Positions 47,362 through 58,088 of a DNA stretch of 64,000 nucleotides are shown in pieces. This DNA is from Guyanagaster necrorhizus (Eukaryota > Basidiomycota > Agaricomycetes > Agaricales > Physalacriaceae). A program made the position numbers and the translations under genes. A model generated the notes under the pieces. That model did no database searches. It saw nothing but the letters and a program-made list of their open reading frames with translations, and had not been told where the DNA came from. Within the stretch, counting starts at the first letter, position 1, and each line of letters starts with the position of its first letter. The stretch spans positions 437,423 to 501,422 of the forward strand of contig NW_025064910.1 in NCBI RefSeq assembly GCF_019112545.1, written 5' to 3'.

Positions 47362-48802
47362 TGACCTGGGTGCTGGGCCCAGCTTCTCCTTGGTTACTGG
47401 TTCGGGTGATGGAAGGGTTCCTGAGTTGACTGTAGCGTGTCCCTCTGCGTGCTCTCGTTTCCTCCAGTTCTCGGCTATAGAGGCTGAAGTGTCGTTGGAA
47501 CTCGGGGTTAAGGAATTGTCGAGCGACCCTGCTGCCCAGGAATCGCTGGAGAGCCCTGTCAGAGACGTGGGCATTGTCGGGTACTCGGAGCCTGTAGGCT
47601 CCGAGTATGGAGTCAGCGTCCGAGGAGATGGTGTCAGTACGGGCAGGATACTCGAGGTTGACGGTTCGGGGTTCTGCTGCCCTTCCTCGTCGAATGGCTT
47701 CATCCCGGCTGACGATGCTGGCGGGTCCTGTCCATGGATCGTCGTCCGAGTCGGGCTCCCTGAAGGGAGATCCTGCGTCGGTATGGAGCTCGTACTCCCT
47801 GGGAGAGGCTGACCCCATCCTCTCGATTTCTTCCCTTTGTCTTTGTGCTCTTCCTTGCCTGTCATATTCTGCGGCCTCGTATTGCTCTCAGGCCTCTTCT
47901 TGTACATAATCGGCGAGCTCCTCCTGAGTTCACCTATGTTCCCCTTCCCGGTTTCGGTTCTGCTGCTGCTGCTGTACTGCTTGGTCGTAATTGAAGGGAA
48001 CAGTAATATCCCAGTCTGGGAATATTTGCTGTATAATTCTGTCCCATGCGGCTCTTCCCCTTTCGCTGGTGGTCCCGACCTCAGGTTCGCTTCCCACGTG
48101 GAGATGTCGGAAGGGGTCTCCTGCTGCAGAGATGGCAATCTCTGCGTTTGCATAATCGGGGTGGATAGTCCTTCCGTGTGGGTCGTCGACCCCCAACCTG
48201 CTGACAGACGGGCTGGAGTCGGAGTTGGGCTCGGTGGGGGTCTCGGGGGGGTTCGGGGGGGGGTCAGGGCTTTTGCAGGGTCCTGCAGCCATCCGAGCGG
48301 CATCAAGGGAGTCCCGAGCACGGTTTCCAATTCCTGAGGGAATTGGAGAGGTGGGATGCTCAGGGGAACCTGCTGGAGTGACATAGTTGGAGACCTCTGT
48401 GGGCTCCTGACTGACGTTCGTCGTCCACAGGTTCTGGAACCCTGTGAGAGCAGGGTGGCGGTTTCTGCTGTGTCGTCGAGGGGGGTATTGGGGTCCTTCC
48501 TCCTGGTGAAGGCTCCCCTGATCCGGGTCGTGATTCCCGGTTTCTGGTATGGGTCCCCCTTGTGGGAAGAAGGACGTTCTGGTGGAGGGGGGGATGTCAT
48601 GGAAAGGTAGATCGGGGGTTACATTGCGTAAAATTTGTTGAATGTGCTGGAAGGCTTGATAGTGCCTGACTATCCAAGCTGCTACTGATTGTCATCCTCG
48701 ACAGAGAGTGATGATGGCTAGAAGTCCGAGTAAAGTTCCAATGATGGAAGCGATCAGCTCAAAGAAGTCGTGATTTAGGTCGGCAGTTGTTACTGGAGGC
48801 AT
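47264..48802 (-). pseudogene. Y ORF1: ~510-residue membrane-segment protein upstream of gag
   Basis: ATG 48802, 57 nt after the 5' LTR, opens a 513-codon frame ending TGA 47264, with three internal TGA (48692-48694, 47930-47932, 47888-47890). Residues ~13-34 (FFELIASIIGTLLGLLAIIT) form one membrane-spanning helix, followed by RHYQAFQHIQQILRN and TPDLPFHDIP. Then come a Pro-rich region (PDPPPNPPETPTEP), IGNRARDSLDAARMAAG, IIQQIFPDWDITVPFNYD, a Gln run, a Glu/Arg/Gln-rich stretch, SDADSILGAYRLRVPDNAHV, FLGSRVARQFLNPEFQRHF and an Arg-rich tail RGRGRRGR. Shared motifs in A, C, D and G show that the frame is real. I know of no family with this make-up. It is not env-like in position. It may anchor particles or RNA to a membrane, or act as a Gag extension reached by +1 frameshifting. 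Confidence 0.82.
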
Positions 48803-48844
48803 TCGGTTTCTCAGCACAATTGGGCTTGAGAAAGGGAAGGTGAA

Positions 48845-48857
48845 AGCTTCGAGCTAA
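48845..48857 (-). promoter_or_regulatory. Y primer-binding site, complementary to its own LTR
   Basis: The minus strand reads TTAGCTCGAAGCT one base from the 5' LTR. It is complementary over 13 nt to AGCTTCGAGCTAA at 49021-49009 in the LTR. There is no TGG-start match to a tRNA 3' end. This fits Tf1/sushi-type self-priming, where the RNA 5' end folds back. Confidence 0.75.
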
Positions 48858-48858
48858 T

Positions 48859-49281
48859 TGTTAGGCTCAAGCGTCATGTGAACAGATACACATGATAAAC
48901 AGGTGTTCCTTTGCACTTCGAGGAATCACCTGAGTTCACTTAGTATATATCCGTTTGGTGTGACACAAGGTCAAGTATAGACTCGAGATAGAATGGCATG
49001 TATAAACTTTAGCTCGAAGCTGGGGTCTACCAGCAAGAGTGCTACCCTTTAAATACTGTACTACCGTTCCTAATTATATCGCTGCCTATTATGCATGTCT
49101 GTGTCCATAGTGCCCGTTGTCCTTGAGCATCGTTACCATACATAAAAGGGCGATTGTGTGTCCTCTGCTGCCTTTTTGTCGAGTGGGCGGGCTATTGTGA
49201 TTATGTCTTCCCATGGTCTTGTGTCTTCTGACTAAGCATAGAATAGGAGAAATAAGAAGAGAAAAGGAGAAAATCGTAACA
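48859..49281 (-). repeat. Y 5' LTR
   Basis: Reads TGTTACGATT to GAGCCTAACA in the element's own direction. TCTAT follows at 49282-49286. Confidence 0.96.
49009..49055 (-). promoter_or_regulatory. Y promoter: TATA-like box and predicted RNA start
   Basis: TATTTAAA (49055-49048) is followed 34 nt later by AGCTTCGAGCTAA (49021-49009), the sequence complementary to the PBS. An RNA starting at about 49021 would carry the primer at its 5' end. The same spacing occurs in G (34) and F (35). Confidence 0.6.
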
Positions 49282-49286
49282 TCTAT

Positions 49287-50448
49287 GGCAACTTGGCTAT
49301 CATAGTCCTGACTCTTGCCGACCAAGAAACTAAGCTCTTATCGAAACCCCTAGACCAGCCAAGGAAGCCGGTTATTAGAGGGACAGCTCCTGCCTGATGA
49401 AGCAGAAGGGAGTGGAAAAGGGTGAGAACAGGATGATCTCAAAGCAGTGCACTTGGAATTCACCATATGAGATGGAATCATCATATACAGGAATGCACTG
49501 CTACAGGGAAGCCTGGTAGCCAATGATAATTCTCTACACTCCTTCTCTGGACCACCAAATGAATGGCAACATCCTCTCTTCTCAGACTGGCCTAATCTGA
49601 TAGAGGCATTGCCCCAAGATGTGACCATTCTCTAATGCTGCTCCAATCTCTTATGAAAGCCCTGACCCTTTAAAGGAGCCTCTGACAACATTGATTGGTT
49701 TCTTGTCAATTGTGAACAATACTTCGAAGTCTATATCAGCTATTTAGGAACTGACATGAACAAGGTCACCTTTACCACCTCTTATTTAAAAGAGAAGGCA
49801 AAAACATAGTGAATTCTTATTTTCCTGAACTTCTGGTCCACCACTAGAGAACACTATTGATACCCATCCTGACCTGTCTTTAAACACATGCTGAATGACA
49901 AGTTCATTGACTCAGCTGTACAGGAAGTACACAAACAAAAAATCAAGGAGTACAAGATGGGGGACAAGACAGCTATGGACTACTTTGATGAGTTGGAGAG
50001 ACTCACCAAGTTGGCAAGAATATAGGAAGATACAGCCAATGATGGCCATATGGTCAAGGCCCTCAAATGAGGGGTTCTTCCTTTGTACCTTATGATGATA
50101 TCTGCAATGAGCATCAAAATCTTGATGCCAGTTGAGTATGATGAATAGAAAGAACCAATCATCAAAATATATAAGGAACAACAAAGGCAGAAAGTGGAAT
50201 CATTGACACTACAGGAATACACAAAGAAGCTGACCCTGCCAACTCCAAACAAGTCAGAGCAAACTGCCATAAATCACCAGGACCTTTAATGGCCCCAACC
50301 TATGGAAGTCAGAAGACAGAGACAGGTACCATATACACTGGGACTGGAAAACCAATAGACATAGACCAGATAAAGAAGGAGGGGAAATGCTTCAACTGTA
50401 GACAAAAGGGTCACATGGCCAAAGATTGTCCAAAGAAAAAGCGAACCC
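49287..50448 (+). pseudogene. G gag, 3' part
   Basis: Continuation of 40704-41227 after Y. The capsid-like region reads PFKGASDNIDWFLVNCEQYF, SYLGTDMNKVTFTTSYL, then HMLNDKFIDSAVQEVHKQ, and the zinc knuckle CFNCRQKGHMAKDC (about 50391-50435). It breaks off within KKKRT at about 50448, where unrelated sequence starts. Stops throughout. Confidence 0.78.
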
Positions 50449-52262
50449 ACTGAAGTGGTTCCAAGCATGCACAATGTGAAAAACAGAGACAGCAGAGTGT
50501 TTTCCACTGACCACACTCACACCAACACACACACAAAACTCTTAGTTCATGGGAGAATTATAATGCGATAAAAGTAGCAATCAACAAATATAATTGTCTT
50601 CTTCAATGAGATCACAGTACATGAATAGCAATAGCATGCTTACAACAATCCAAGGTCTTTCTAAGTCTCAAAGCTTTTTGTTTTATCAAAACAAGAGATG
50701 GCAACTGGTGTTGCCAGGCCTCAAGGCAAGGGGTACTGCAACTCAATACAATACATCAAAACACTCCTTCAAAACTCTCAAATGGTTCCAAGCACAGCTC
50801 AGATCAACTCAATTCCCTAACACACACAATACACAACTCAAAGCTTTGCACTCTAAGCCAAAAACCAATCACAAATATGTCCACAAGTGATCAAAAGCAC
50901 AGATCCCTGTTCACAAGTTTCCAAACCAATCATAGACCCACAGGATTCAAACCTATGTGATCCAGAGACACAAACACAATGAAACCCCATCTGACAGACC
51001 AAAGAGTTTGAACCTCTGCCAATCTGTGGAAATACACAAAAGCACACACTAATCAAGCCAAAGGGTTTGAACCTCTGCCATCTGTAGCACCACACATCAC
51101 AAATACCTCAAAAACTCAAGATGATACCCTTCAGACACTGCTCTCTTATTCTCAGGTTAGAGCACAATCCAAAAACTTCTTATCAAACTGAGCTTAAGTC
51201 CTTCACAAGCTTTGATGCCTCACTTAGTTCTCACAGCTCTCTCAAGAGTATTCAATAATAGGTTTATTCTCTCACCCAAAGTTACAAACACAAACCCAGA
51301 GCTAGAGTGCAAGGCTTTCTGTGCCCAATACACTGCAACTGTGAGGGTCAGAAACTTTTTTCTCCAGCTATACAATGCCATATTTAAATACTCTACTATA
51401 GTACTTATTAATACAATTCTACTATAGTATCCTCAAAGTGTGAGACTCTATGCCAGATCCTGCTGGTATTATTCACATGCATGTCACAGTTGCCACACTT
51501 ATTCTCTTCCAGGCAATGACTGTGCCCACTGTTCCTTCACTAGCTGATATTGGCTAGCTGGTCTCACCAGGTCTACTGGCTTTCTTATTTCCCTGGTGAC
51601 ATTTCTGACAGCAGTAAACTGTCCCAGACCCCTGGAGTTATTTCTCATGCCAGGAGCCAGCCACAATGGCTATGTTCTGCTTCTCTGTGTCCAACCAGTC
51701 ATTCTATCTGACTCACTAAAGGTGCTGCTTCTCAGTACAATGTGGAGTCCCTTGCTGTGTTATGCATGCTAAGACACCATATGTATGCATGCAAGGCTCA
51801 GGGCAGTATCCATGCTATTCATTCCTGAGGTAATTTTCCTCTACTTGTTAGCTTGTTGTCATCATGCTATCTCTTTATTCGGTACCCATTTATTCAGATA
51901 CCTTTCTTTGGGTCTCAGCTCTCTGTTCTAAGGCATATCCTATCAGCACATCAATGGCTGTGCATCTTTGATTAATGTGATCAGACTTGCTGATCATATT
52001 TCGATCATAGTCTTTTTATTTTTAGCATGTCCTCTTGTAATAGTATTGGTGCATTTAGGGCCAAGTGCTGGGACTTTACATGCAGTCTAACCTCTCTGGT
52101 ATTAGTCTGTTACTAGGCCATGCACTCTGCTTATTGTTACTTCAGTTTATCATTATGATAGTGAGATTTCTGTATGCTCTAGTCCTATTTTCTGTTACAT
52201 GCTTACTAGCCTGGAATGTGGTCCATGTATTCATAATTTTCACAATTTTATATGTCTGAACA
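50449..52262. other. Foreign 1.8-kb segment replacing gag end and protease of G
   Basis: CA-rich, non-coding sequence replaces what in Y is the end of gag and the protease. G pol resumes near 52263 with PEDQWDEEMEDGETILAIDL. The right end TCTGAACA would suit an LTR, but I found no matching 5-bp duplication, so it could be an insertion combined with a deletion. Its texture (CACACTCACACC..., later T-rich) recalls the solo LTR at 32127-33531 without clear identity. Confidence 0.5.
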
Positions 52263-55200
52263 TGGAGAGGGCATGTCACCAGAGGACCAATGGGATGAGG
52301 AAATGGAGGATGGGGAAACAATCCTTGCCATAGATCTGCAAAAGGAGATCCACATCTGAGCTGTATATCATGCTAATAACCTGACAGCAAAGGCTAACCA
52401 AGAGAAGGCAGAAAGGACATTTGAGAAAATGGTACCAGAGTGGGCATGAGACTATTGAGATCTCTTTGAGAAAGAGAACTTTGATGAACTCTCCACCCCA
52501 AAACCTTGGGACCATGTGATTGAGCTGGTCCTGAATGCCAATGCCAATTTGGATTGCAAAACCTATCCCCTTAGCAATCAGAAACAACAGGAGCTTGATA
52601 AGTTCCTGGATGAGAACTTGTCCAGTGGGTGTATCCGACCATTGAAATCTCTCATGGTGTCACCATTCTTCTTTGTAAAAAAGAAGAATGGCAAACTCTG
52701 GCCAGTTCAAGATTATCAGAAGTTGAACAAGATGACGATCAAGAATTGATACCCCCTTCCTTTGATCTCAGAATTGATGGACAAGCTATGGGGCACCAAA
52801 TACTACATCAAACTCGATGTCTGATAGGGATACAATAACGTCCAAATCAGAGAAGGAGATGAGTGAAAGACTGCATTCTGGACAAACCAAGGACTATTTG
52901 AGCTGACAGTCATGTTTTTTGGGCTCACCAACTCCCCAGCCACATTCCAATGGATGATGAATGATATTTTTAAAGACCTCATCACCACTAGAAAGATCAC
53001 TATTTATCTCAATGACATCTTGATCATGTCCAAAACAAAAGAGGAGCATAGGGGGCTGGTGTGACAGATACTAGCCCTCATGAGGAAGCACAAGCTATTC
53101 CTCAAAGTGGAGAAGTGTGAATTTGAAGTGTTGGAAACAGAGTATTTGGGAGTTATTATTGTGGAAGGAAGCATCTGAATGGACCTAATTAAGGTGGCAG
53201 AAGTAACAGAATGGCCAACCCCAACCAAGAAGAAGGAGCTACAGTCATTCCTCAGCTTCATGAACTTTTATCGATGCTTCATTCAAGACTACAGCAAAGT
53301 AGTCCAACCAATGACACAACTAACCAGCAATTCCCTCTGGATCTGGGCTCTTCCCAACAGACCACCTTCAATGAACTTAAAAGGAGGCTAGCCAAAGATG
53401 TTGTATTAGCAATTCTGACTCAGGAAGGAAAGTTCCATGTCGAGGCAGATTTGAGTGAGGGGGCCATTAGAGCAGTTCTCTCTCAGGAGCAGGACAACAA
53501 ATGGCATCCAGTTGCATTTCTCTCAAAGGTGCTCACCATTACAGAGCATAACTATGAGATATACAACAAGAAACTTCTCACTATTATGCTTGCCCTGGAA
53601 GAATGGTGATACTATTTAATCAGAGTGGCCAAAGTTTTCAAAATCTGGACCAATCACCAGAACCTTTGCTACTTCAGACAGCCACAAAAGCTTAATCGCA
53701 GACAGACAAGGTGGGTTACAGAATTAAGCCAATACCAATATACTCTCCACCACAAGGTGGGAGTTGCTAACAAGAAGGCTGACCTACTGAGTAGGAGAGC
53801 CAATCACAACCAAGGTGGGGCCAACAATGAAGGAGTAATGCTGCTATGCCCAGAGCATTTCAAGGCTATGATAATGCTGACCAAAGAAGAGATTCACAAG
53901 TGCATAAAGAGCACTACCTATGACAACCACAAGTGAGACCAATGAATTGCCCTCTCAATCAATCACAAAAGAGGAATGACAAAAGAAGAGAGATTGATCT
54001 GTTATGATAGATGGATTTATATTCTGAGGGACCAGAGGCTCTGAGGTGAGATCATCATGACTTGCCATGATCACCCCACCACGGGTCACCCTAGTATCAG
54101 CAAAACTAAGGAATTGGTCCTATGAGAATATTAGTGGCTGAAGATAGATAATGATATCACTAAATATGTCAAAGCATGCAAAGTCTGCCAGAGGGGAAAA
54201 TCATCCACACAAGCATAACCCACCCCCTTACATCCCAATAAAGTCCTCTCTGCACCATGGACTCATATCTCAGTCGACATGATCACTGGACTACCAGGCT
54301 ATAATGGGTATGATGCTATCATTGTCATCATTGATCGATTCTCAAAAGCAATCATTCTGATCACTTGTTTGACCGAACTAATCTTGGAAGGATGGGCAAA
54401 AATATTATGAGATGAGGTTTATGTGAAATATGGCATGCCACAAGTTGTCATTTCAGACAGGAGACCATAATTCATTTCCAAATTCCTAGATGATCTGTAT
54501 TGACTCCTACATATCAAGCAAAACACTTCAATGGCATACCATCCCCAGACCAATGGACAAACAGAGTGAGTTAATCAGGAAGTCAAAAAATATCTTTGAC
54601 TTTTCATTAATTATAGATAAGATGACTGGGTTGAATGGTTGGCCCTTGCCACCTTCCAACATAACAACTGGGTCTATTTCGCAACAGAGAAAACACCTTT
54701 TTTCATCAATTATGATCAATATCCTAATGTTGCCCAAACAGAACGATATTGAACAAAAACACCTGCCTCCTCCAACTTTGCAACCACTATGGAAAGGATT
54801 CACACAGAAACCAAAATGGCACTGGAAAAAGCCACTGCATCTATGAAAGTACAGTATGACAAATATTGTCAGCCAGCATATAGCTACACAGCCAATGACA
54901 AAGTCTGGCTGAATACCACAAACCTACACCTACTACGACTGAAACAAAAGCTGGTGGATAAATGCACCAGACCCTTCCAGGTTGTTTCAAAAATTAGGGT
55001 GGATGCATATAAACTGAAACTGCCCATCACATGGAAAATCCATGATGTCTTCAATGAGATGCTACTCTCTCCATATATCGCATCTGCATTTTCAAACCAG
55101 AAAAAGCTGCCTCCACCACCTCCAGACCTGATCAACAATAAAGAACATTATAAAATTGATCAAGTCCTAAACCACAAACTATAAAAAATATGAGCAAAAG

Positions 55201-55334
55201 GAGGCAGCACTACTACAACCATAGACTACCTGGTCAGTTGAAAGGAGTACAGATCTGAATCCAACCAATGGATTAATGAGAAACTCATAGAGGCTGATAA
55301 TGCTATATACAAATATGAATTATCCTTAAATTAA
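52263..55334 (+). pseudogene. G pol without protease: RT, RNase H, integrase, chromodomain
   Basis: [36 protein letters not shown], and [15 protein letters not shown] (about 52990-53040), with the first Asp of YLDD now Asn. RNase H 53430-53700 (GAIRAVLSQEQ, IWTNHQNLCYF). Integrase: TCHDHPTTGHPSISKTKELV, CKVCQRGK, ISVDMITGLPGYNGYD, ISDRRP and AYHPQTNGQTE. C-terminal region: PPPPPDLINNKEHYKIDQVL and a chromodomain ending YELSLN-TAA at 55334. A one-base frameshift lies near 53340-53360. Several TGA/TAG stops replace Arg/Trp/Gln codons. Confidence 0.87.
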
Positions 55335-55355
55335 GCCATCAGGACAATGGTCTTA

Positions 55356-55367
55356 AGGAAGGGGTAA
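55356..55367 (+). promoter_or_regulatory. G polypurine tract
   Basis: AAGGAAGGGGTAA lies immediately before the 3' LTR at 55368. Confidence 0.7.
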
Positions 55368-55825
55368 TATTATGATTTTTCCTTTCTTTTCCTCTTTTAC
55401 CCCTATTTATGCTTAGTCAGGGCATCAAGAACTAGTGCCTAAAAACTGTAGGAGTAGCTTAGTCATCACAACAGCCAACTTCACCATGGTTCTCTAATGT
55501 GACCAAATATCCAGTGACAGATGCACAATCAGCCTTTTATATATAATAGTGACAACCAAAGATAATGGACCCCTAGGATAGAGACATACACAATAAGTAT
55601 GGAGTATTAATAGTGAACCATATACAATATTTAAGGAGAGCTCGCTTTCACTAAAAACCCCAGCCTTGAGCTAAAGTTTATAACCACCATTCTATCTCAA
55701 GTCTACTAAAGACCTTATGACACTCGATATGAAATACACATCAAGTGAACTCAGCTGATCCCTCGAAGTGTGAAGGGACAACTGTTTATCACGTGTATTA
55801 GTTCATGTGACACTTAGGCCTAACA
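55368..55825 (+). repeat. G 3' LTR
   Basis: Begins TATTATGATTTTTCC (TG changed to TA), ends GGCCTAACA. Pairs with 38824-39281 and is followed by GAGAT. Confidence 0.9.
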
Positions 55826-55830
55826 GAGAT

Positions 55831-55944
55831 CTGCTTTGGAGGCTGAGCTGATGATGTGTATATTGGAACTTTCTCTTTCTGTTTTATACACTCATATGGA
55901 TTTTCAGGTTTAGCATATGGTTTTCATGTTGGTTCAGAAGGCAT
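55831..55944 (-). pseudogene. P2 transposase, N-terminal piece
   Basis: ATG 55944 matches the P1 start (MP-EP...). The frame continues at 38823 once element G and one GAGAT copy are removed. Between 55945 and 56204 lies the AT-rich terminal region of P2. Confidence 0.75.
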
Positions 55945-56229
55945 GTTTATAGAGATATAGACTGTGCCACTTTACAATAATTTTTTTTGTGTTTGTTATA
56001 GTTTATATAAACAAATAGTGTTTTTTATTGTTCTAATATATGCACAATATCATATTGGCTTACTACAATTTTGGATCTGACAATGCATATTCCTAACTAA
56101 AACTATATGTATTATGTGATATGCATTTCTAGCCTATTTCTCTGCTCTCCAACTGCATTCCAGCTCAATCTATATGCAAAGTCAGAATTATGTATTTTGA
56201 CATCATACATTATGAGATAGTCAACTGTA

Positions 56230-58088
56230 TATGATCTTGCTGTAGTCTCTGATGAACTACCAGTAAAAGTTGATGAATTCCAAGAATAATTGTAGTTTCT
56301 TCTTTTTTATCAGCTCCAGCCATTCTGTTACTTCAGCTATCTTGACCAGATTTATCCAAATGCTTTCTTTACTAATAATCACTCTGAGATATTCTGTTTC
56401 TAGGATCTTAAACTTGCATTTCTCTGCCTTAAGAAATAATTTATGTTTCCTCATCAATGTGAGTATCTGTTGAACTAGTTGTTGATGTTTCTCTCAATCT
56501 TGTGACATGATGAGAATGTCATTGAGATAGATTATGATCTTTCCAGTGGCAATGAGGTCTTTGAATATATTGTTTATCATCCACTAGAATATTGCTGGTG
56601 AGTTTGTGAGTCTGAAAAACATCACTGTTGGTTCAAATAACCTGTAGTTGATTTGGAAGGCTGTCTTTCATTCATCTCCTTTCTTGATTCTTATATTATT
56701 ATACTCTCACCTAATATTCAGTTTAATATGGTATCACACTCTTCATAGCCTGTCTATAAGTTCTGAAATGAGCAGAAGAGAATAACAATTCTTAATTGTT
56801 ATCTCATTCAACTTTTGGTAATTCTGAATAGATCAGAGTTTTCTATTCTTCTTCTTGACAAAGAAAAAGAGAGAAGCCATAGGCAATTTAGAAGATCAGA
56901 TTTATCTGCTAGAAAGGTTTTCACCTAAGAACTTGTCAAGCTCCTGTTGTTTCAGGTTCTTAAGGGAGTATATCTTGCAGTTCAGATTCACATTTGCATT
57001 CAGGATCAATTGATTGTATAGTTTCATAGTTTCAGTTCTGGTAACTCATCAAAGTTTTTCTTGCTGAATAAATCCTGATAGTCTTAGATCTATTCAGGTA
57101 CTATTTCCTTGAATATTTTCTCTTCCTTTCCTGTATTGGCTTTTGCAGCTAAATTGTTAGCATGATGCATGGCACAAACATGTATTGTCTGTTACATATC
57201 TATAGCAAGAATAGTTTCATCATCCTCCATCTCCTTATTTTATCTGTCATCAGGATCTTTATCTGATAGCTCAAAAGAAATCTTGTAGCATTAGCATCAG
57301 GTGAATGTGATTCTGCTGGTCTTTCAATTGACAAGAGGGTTATACTAAATGAGCCAATTATGACCAAAGAATATCTTCTTGGTCTCTAGTTTAGTAACTG
57401 CCAAGTTGATCCATTCTGAATGGTCACTGATAGTGAGTCACAGTTTGACAAACTCAGTGATCAAACTAGTTTGGTTCTTGGTCTCATCAGCATTATAGAC
57501 TGGGATGAGGGCAGCTGTAGCCTAAGTGAGCAATCCATGCTTGTTGACAAAAGCACAATTGATTGAACTCCTAGTATAACCACTGTTGATCAGAGCAGTT
57601 ACTGCATATATAGAGTGAGATGTGAGTGTCTCAATTTGAGTCTTGGTCATCAAATCACATTCTGGGGTCTTCTGCTGTTGAATGTATTTTCTGAGCTTGT
57701 CAAGCCACTCTAGAGCTCAGCATCATTTGGCTTTCCTCATTCCTTCAACCATCTCTTTGATCACTTCTTTAGTTCAGATCTTGTATACTTAATTTTTGAG
57801 TATCACTCTTGCTTCTTCTGTCTTTGCATTCTTAATGGTGCACTAAGTTTATTCAGTGTTAAAGAGCTTGAGCCATTCAGTGGGGGTTGCTCTCTCTGTT
57901 TAGTCTGAAGATGATTGAGTTTTATCTTTTGGCAATTCTTATGGTGGTCTTGTAGTCATAGAACAGAGTATATTTGAATGCACTGATAACTTAGGTATAG
58001 ATGTAACTACAGAAGTACTATCAGTCTGTCCAGTAGCTGTTTGTGACATATCACTAAGTTCTTTGGCCAATCCAGTGAAATTGCTCAC
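56230..58088 (-). pseudogene. D pol, protease and RT piece
   Basis: RT C-terminal part at 56257-56457 (RKHKLFLKAEKCKFKILETE, YLRVIISKESIW). RT core near 56500-56900 with the YLDD-like motif altered (near 56520: minus [15 protein letters not shown]). Protease near 57560-57600 with ALINSGYTRSSIN. Pol would start around 58088, just before the gag stop, in the -1 frame. It is joined to 36827 across P2. Confidence 0.75.

Larger units (their letters stand above)
41228..49281 (-). mobile_element. Element Y: youngest, complete chromodomain Ty3/gypsy element
   Basis: Two 423-bp LTRs (41228-41650 and 48859-49281) with TG...CA ends are flanked by TCTAT (41223-41227 and 49282-49286). The interior on the minus strand carries ORF1, gag and pol. 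The LTRs differ at 11 of 423 positions (my count), all transitions, eight of them in CpG/TpG/CpA context. Y is GC- and CpG-richer than every other repeat here. It is inserted in the gag of G. No frameshift was found, but 11 in-frame stops (9 TGA, 1 TAG, 1 TAA) and two active-site changes make it non-autonomous. Confidence 0.96.
38824..55825 (+). mobile_element. Element G: complete Ty3/gypsy element split by Y
   Basis: The 458-bp LTRs at 38824-39281 and 55368-55825 start TG/TA and end CA. They are flanked by GAGAT (38819-38823 and 55826-55830). Genes run on the plus strand: ORF1 (39338), gag (from 40704, interrupted at 41227 by Y, continuing at 49287), then pol (to 55334). About 1.8 kb of foreign sequence (50449-52262) replaces the end of gag and the protease. 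Its LTR is a relative of the Y LTR. Confidence 0.9.
36828..56227 (-). mobile_element. Pogo/Tigger-like transposon copy P2, split by element G
   Basis: The inverted repeats at 36828-36850 and 56205-56227 start CAGTTGACTATCTCATAATG. They differ at one of 23 positions and are flanked by TA (36826-36827 and 56228-56229). It is inserted in the RNase H/RT region of element D. Element G (38824-55825, duplication GAGAT) interrupts its transposase gene near the 5' end. Without G it is about 2.4 kb and lacks the 99-bp deletion of P1. Confidence 0.9.

Noticed and set aside
47837..48337. Plus-strand frames across the Y element (also 42714-43650 and 46893-47429).
   Set aside because: They are reverse-strand shadows of ORF1, pol and gag with atypical composition.
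46792..48600. A 602-residue open frame on the minus strand, the longest in the window.
   Set aside because: Only its downstream part (from ATG 47361) is gag. Upstream it overlaps ORF1, and the ORF1 frame, not this one, is conserved in A, C, D and G. It is open there because the region is GC- and Pro-rich.
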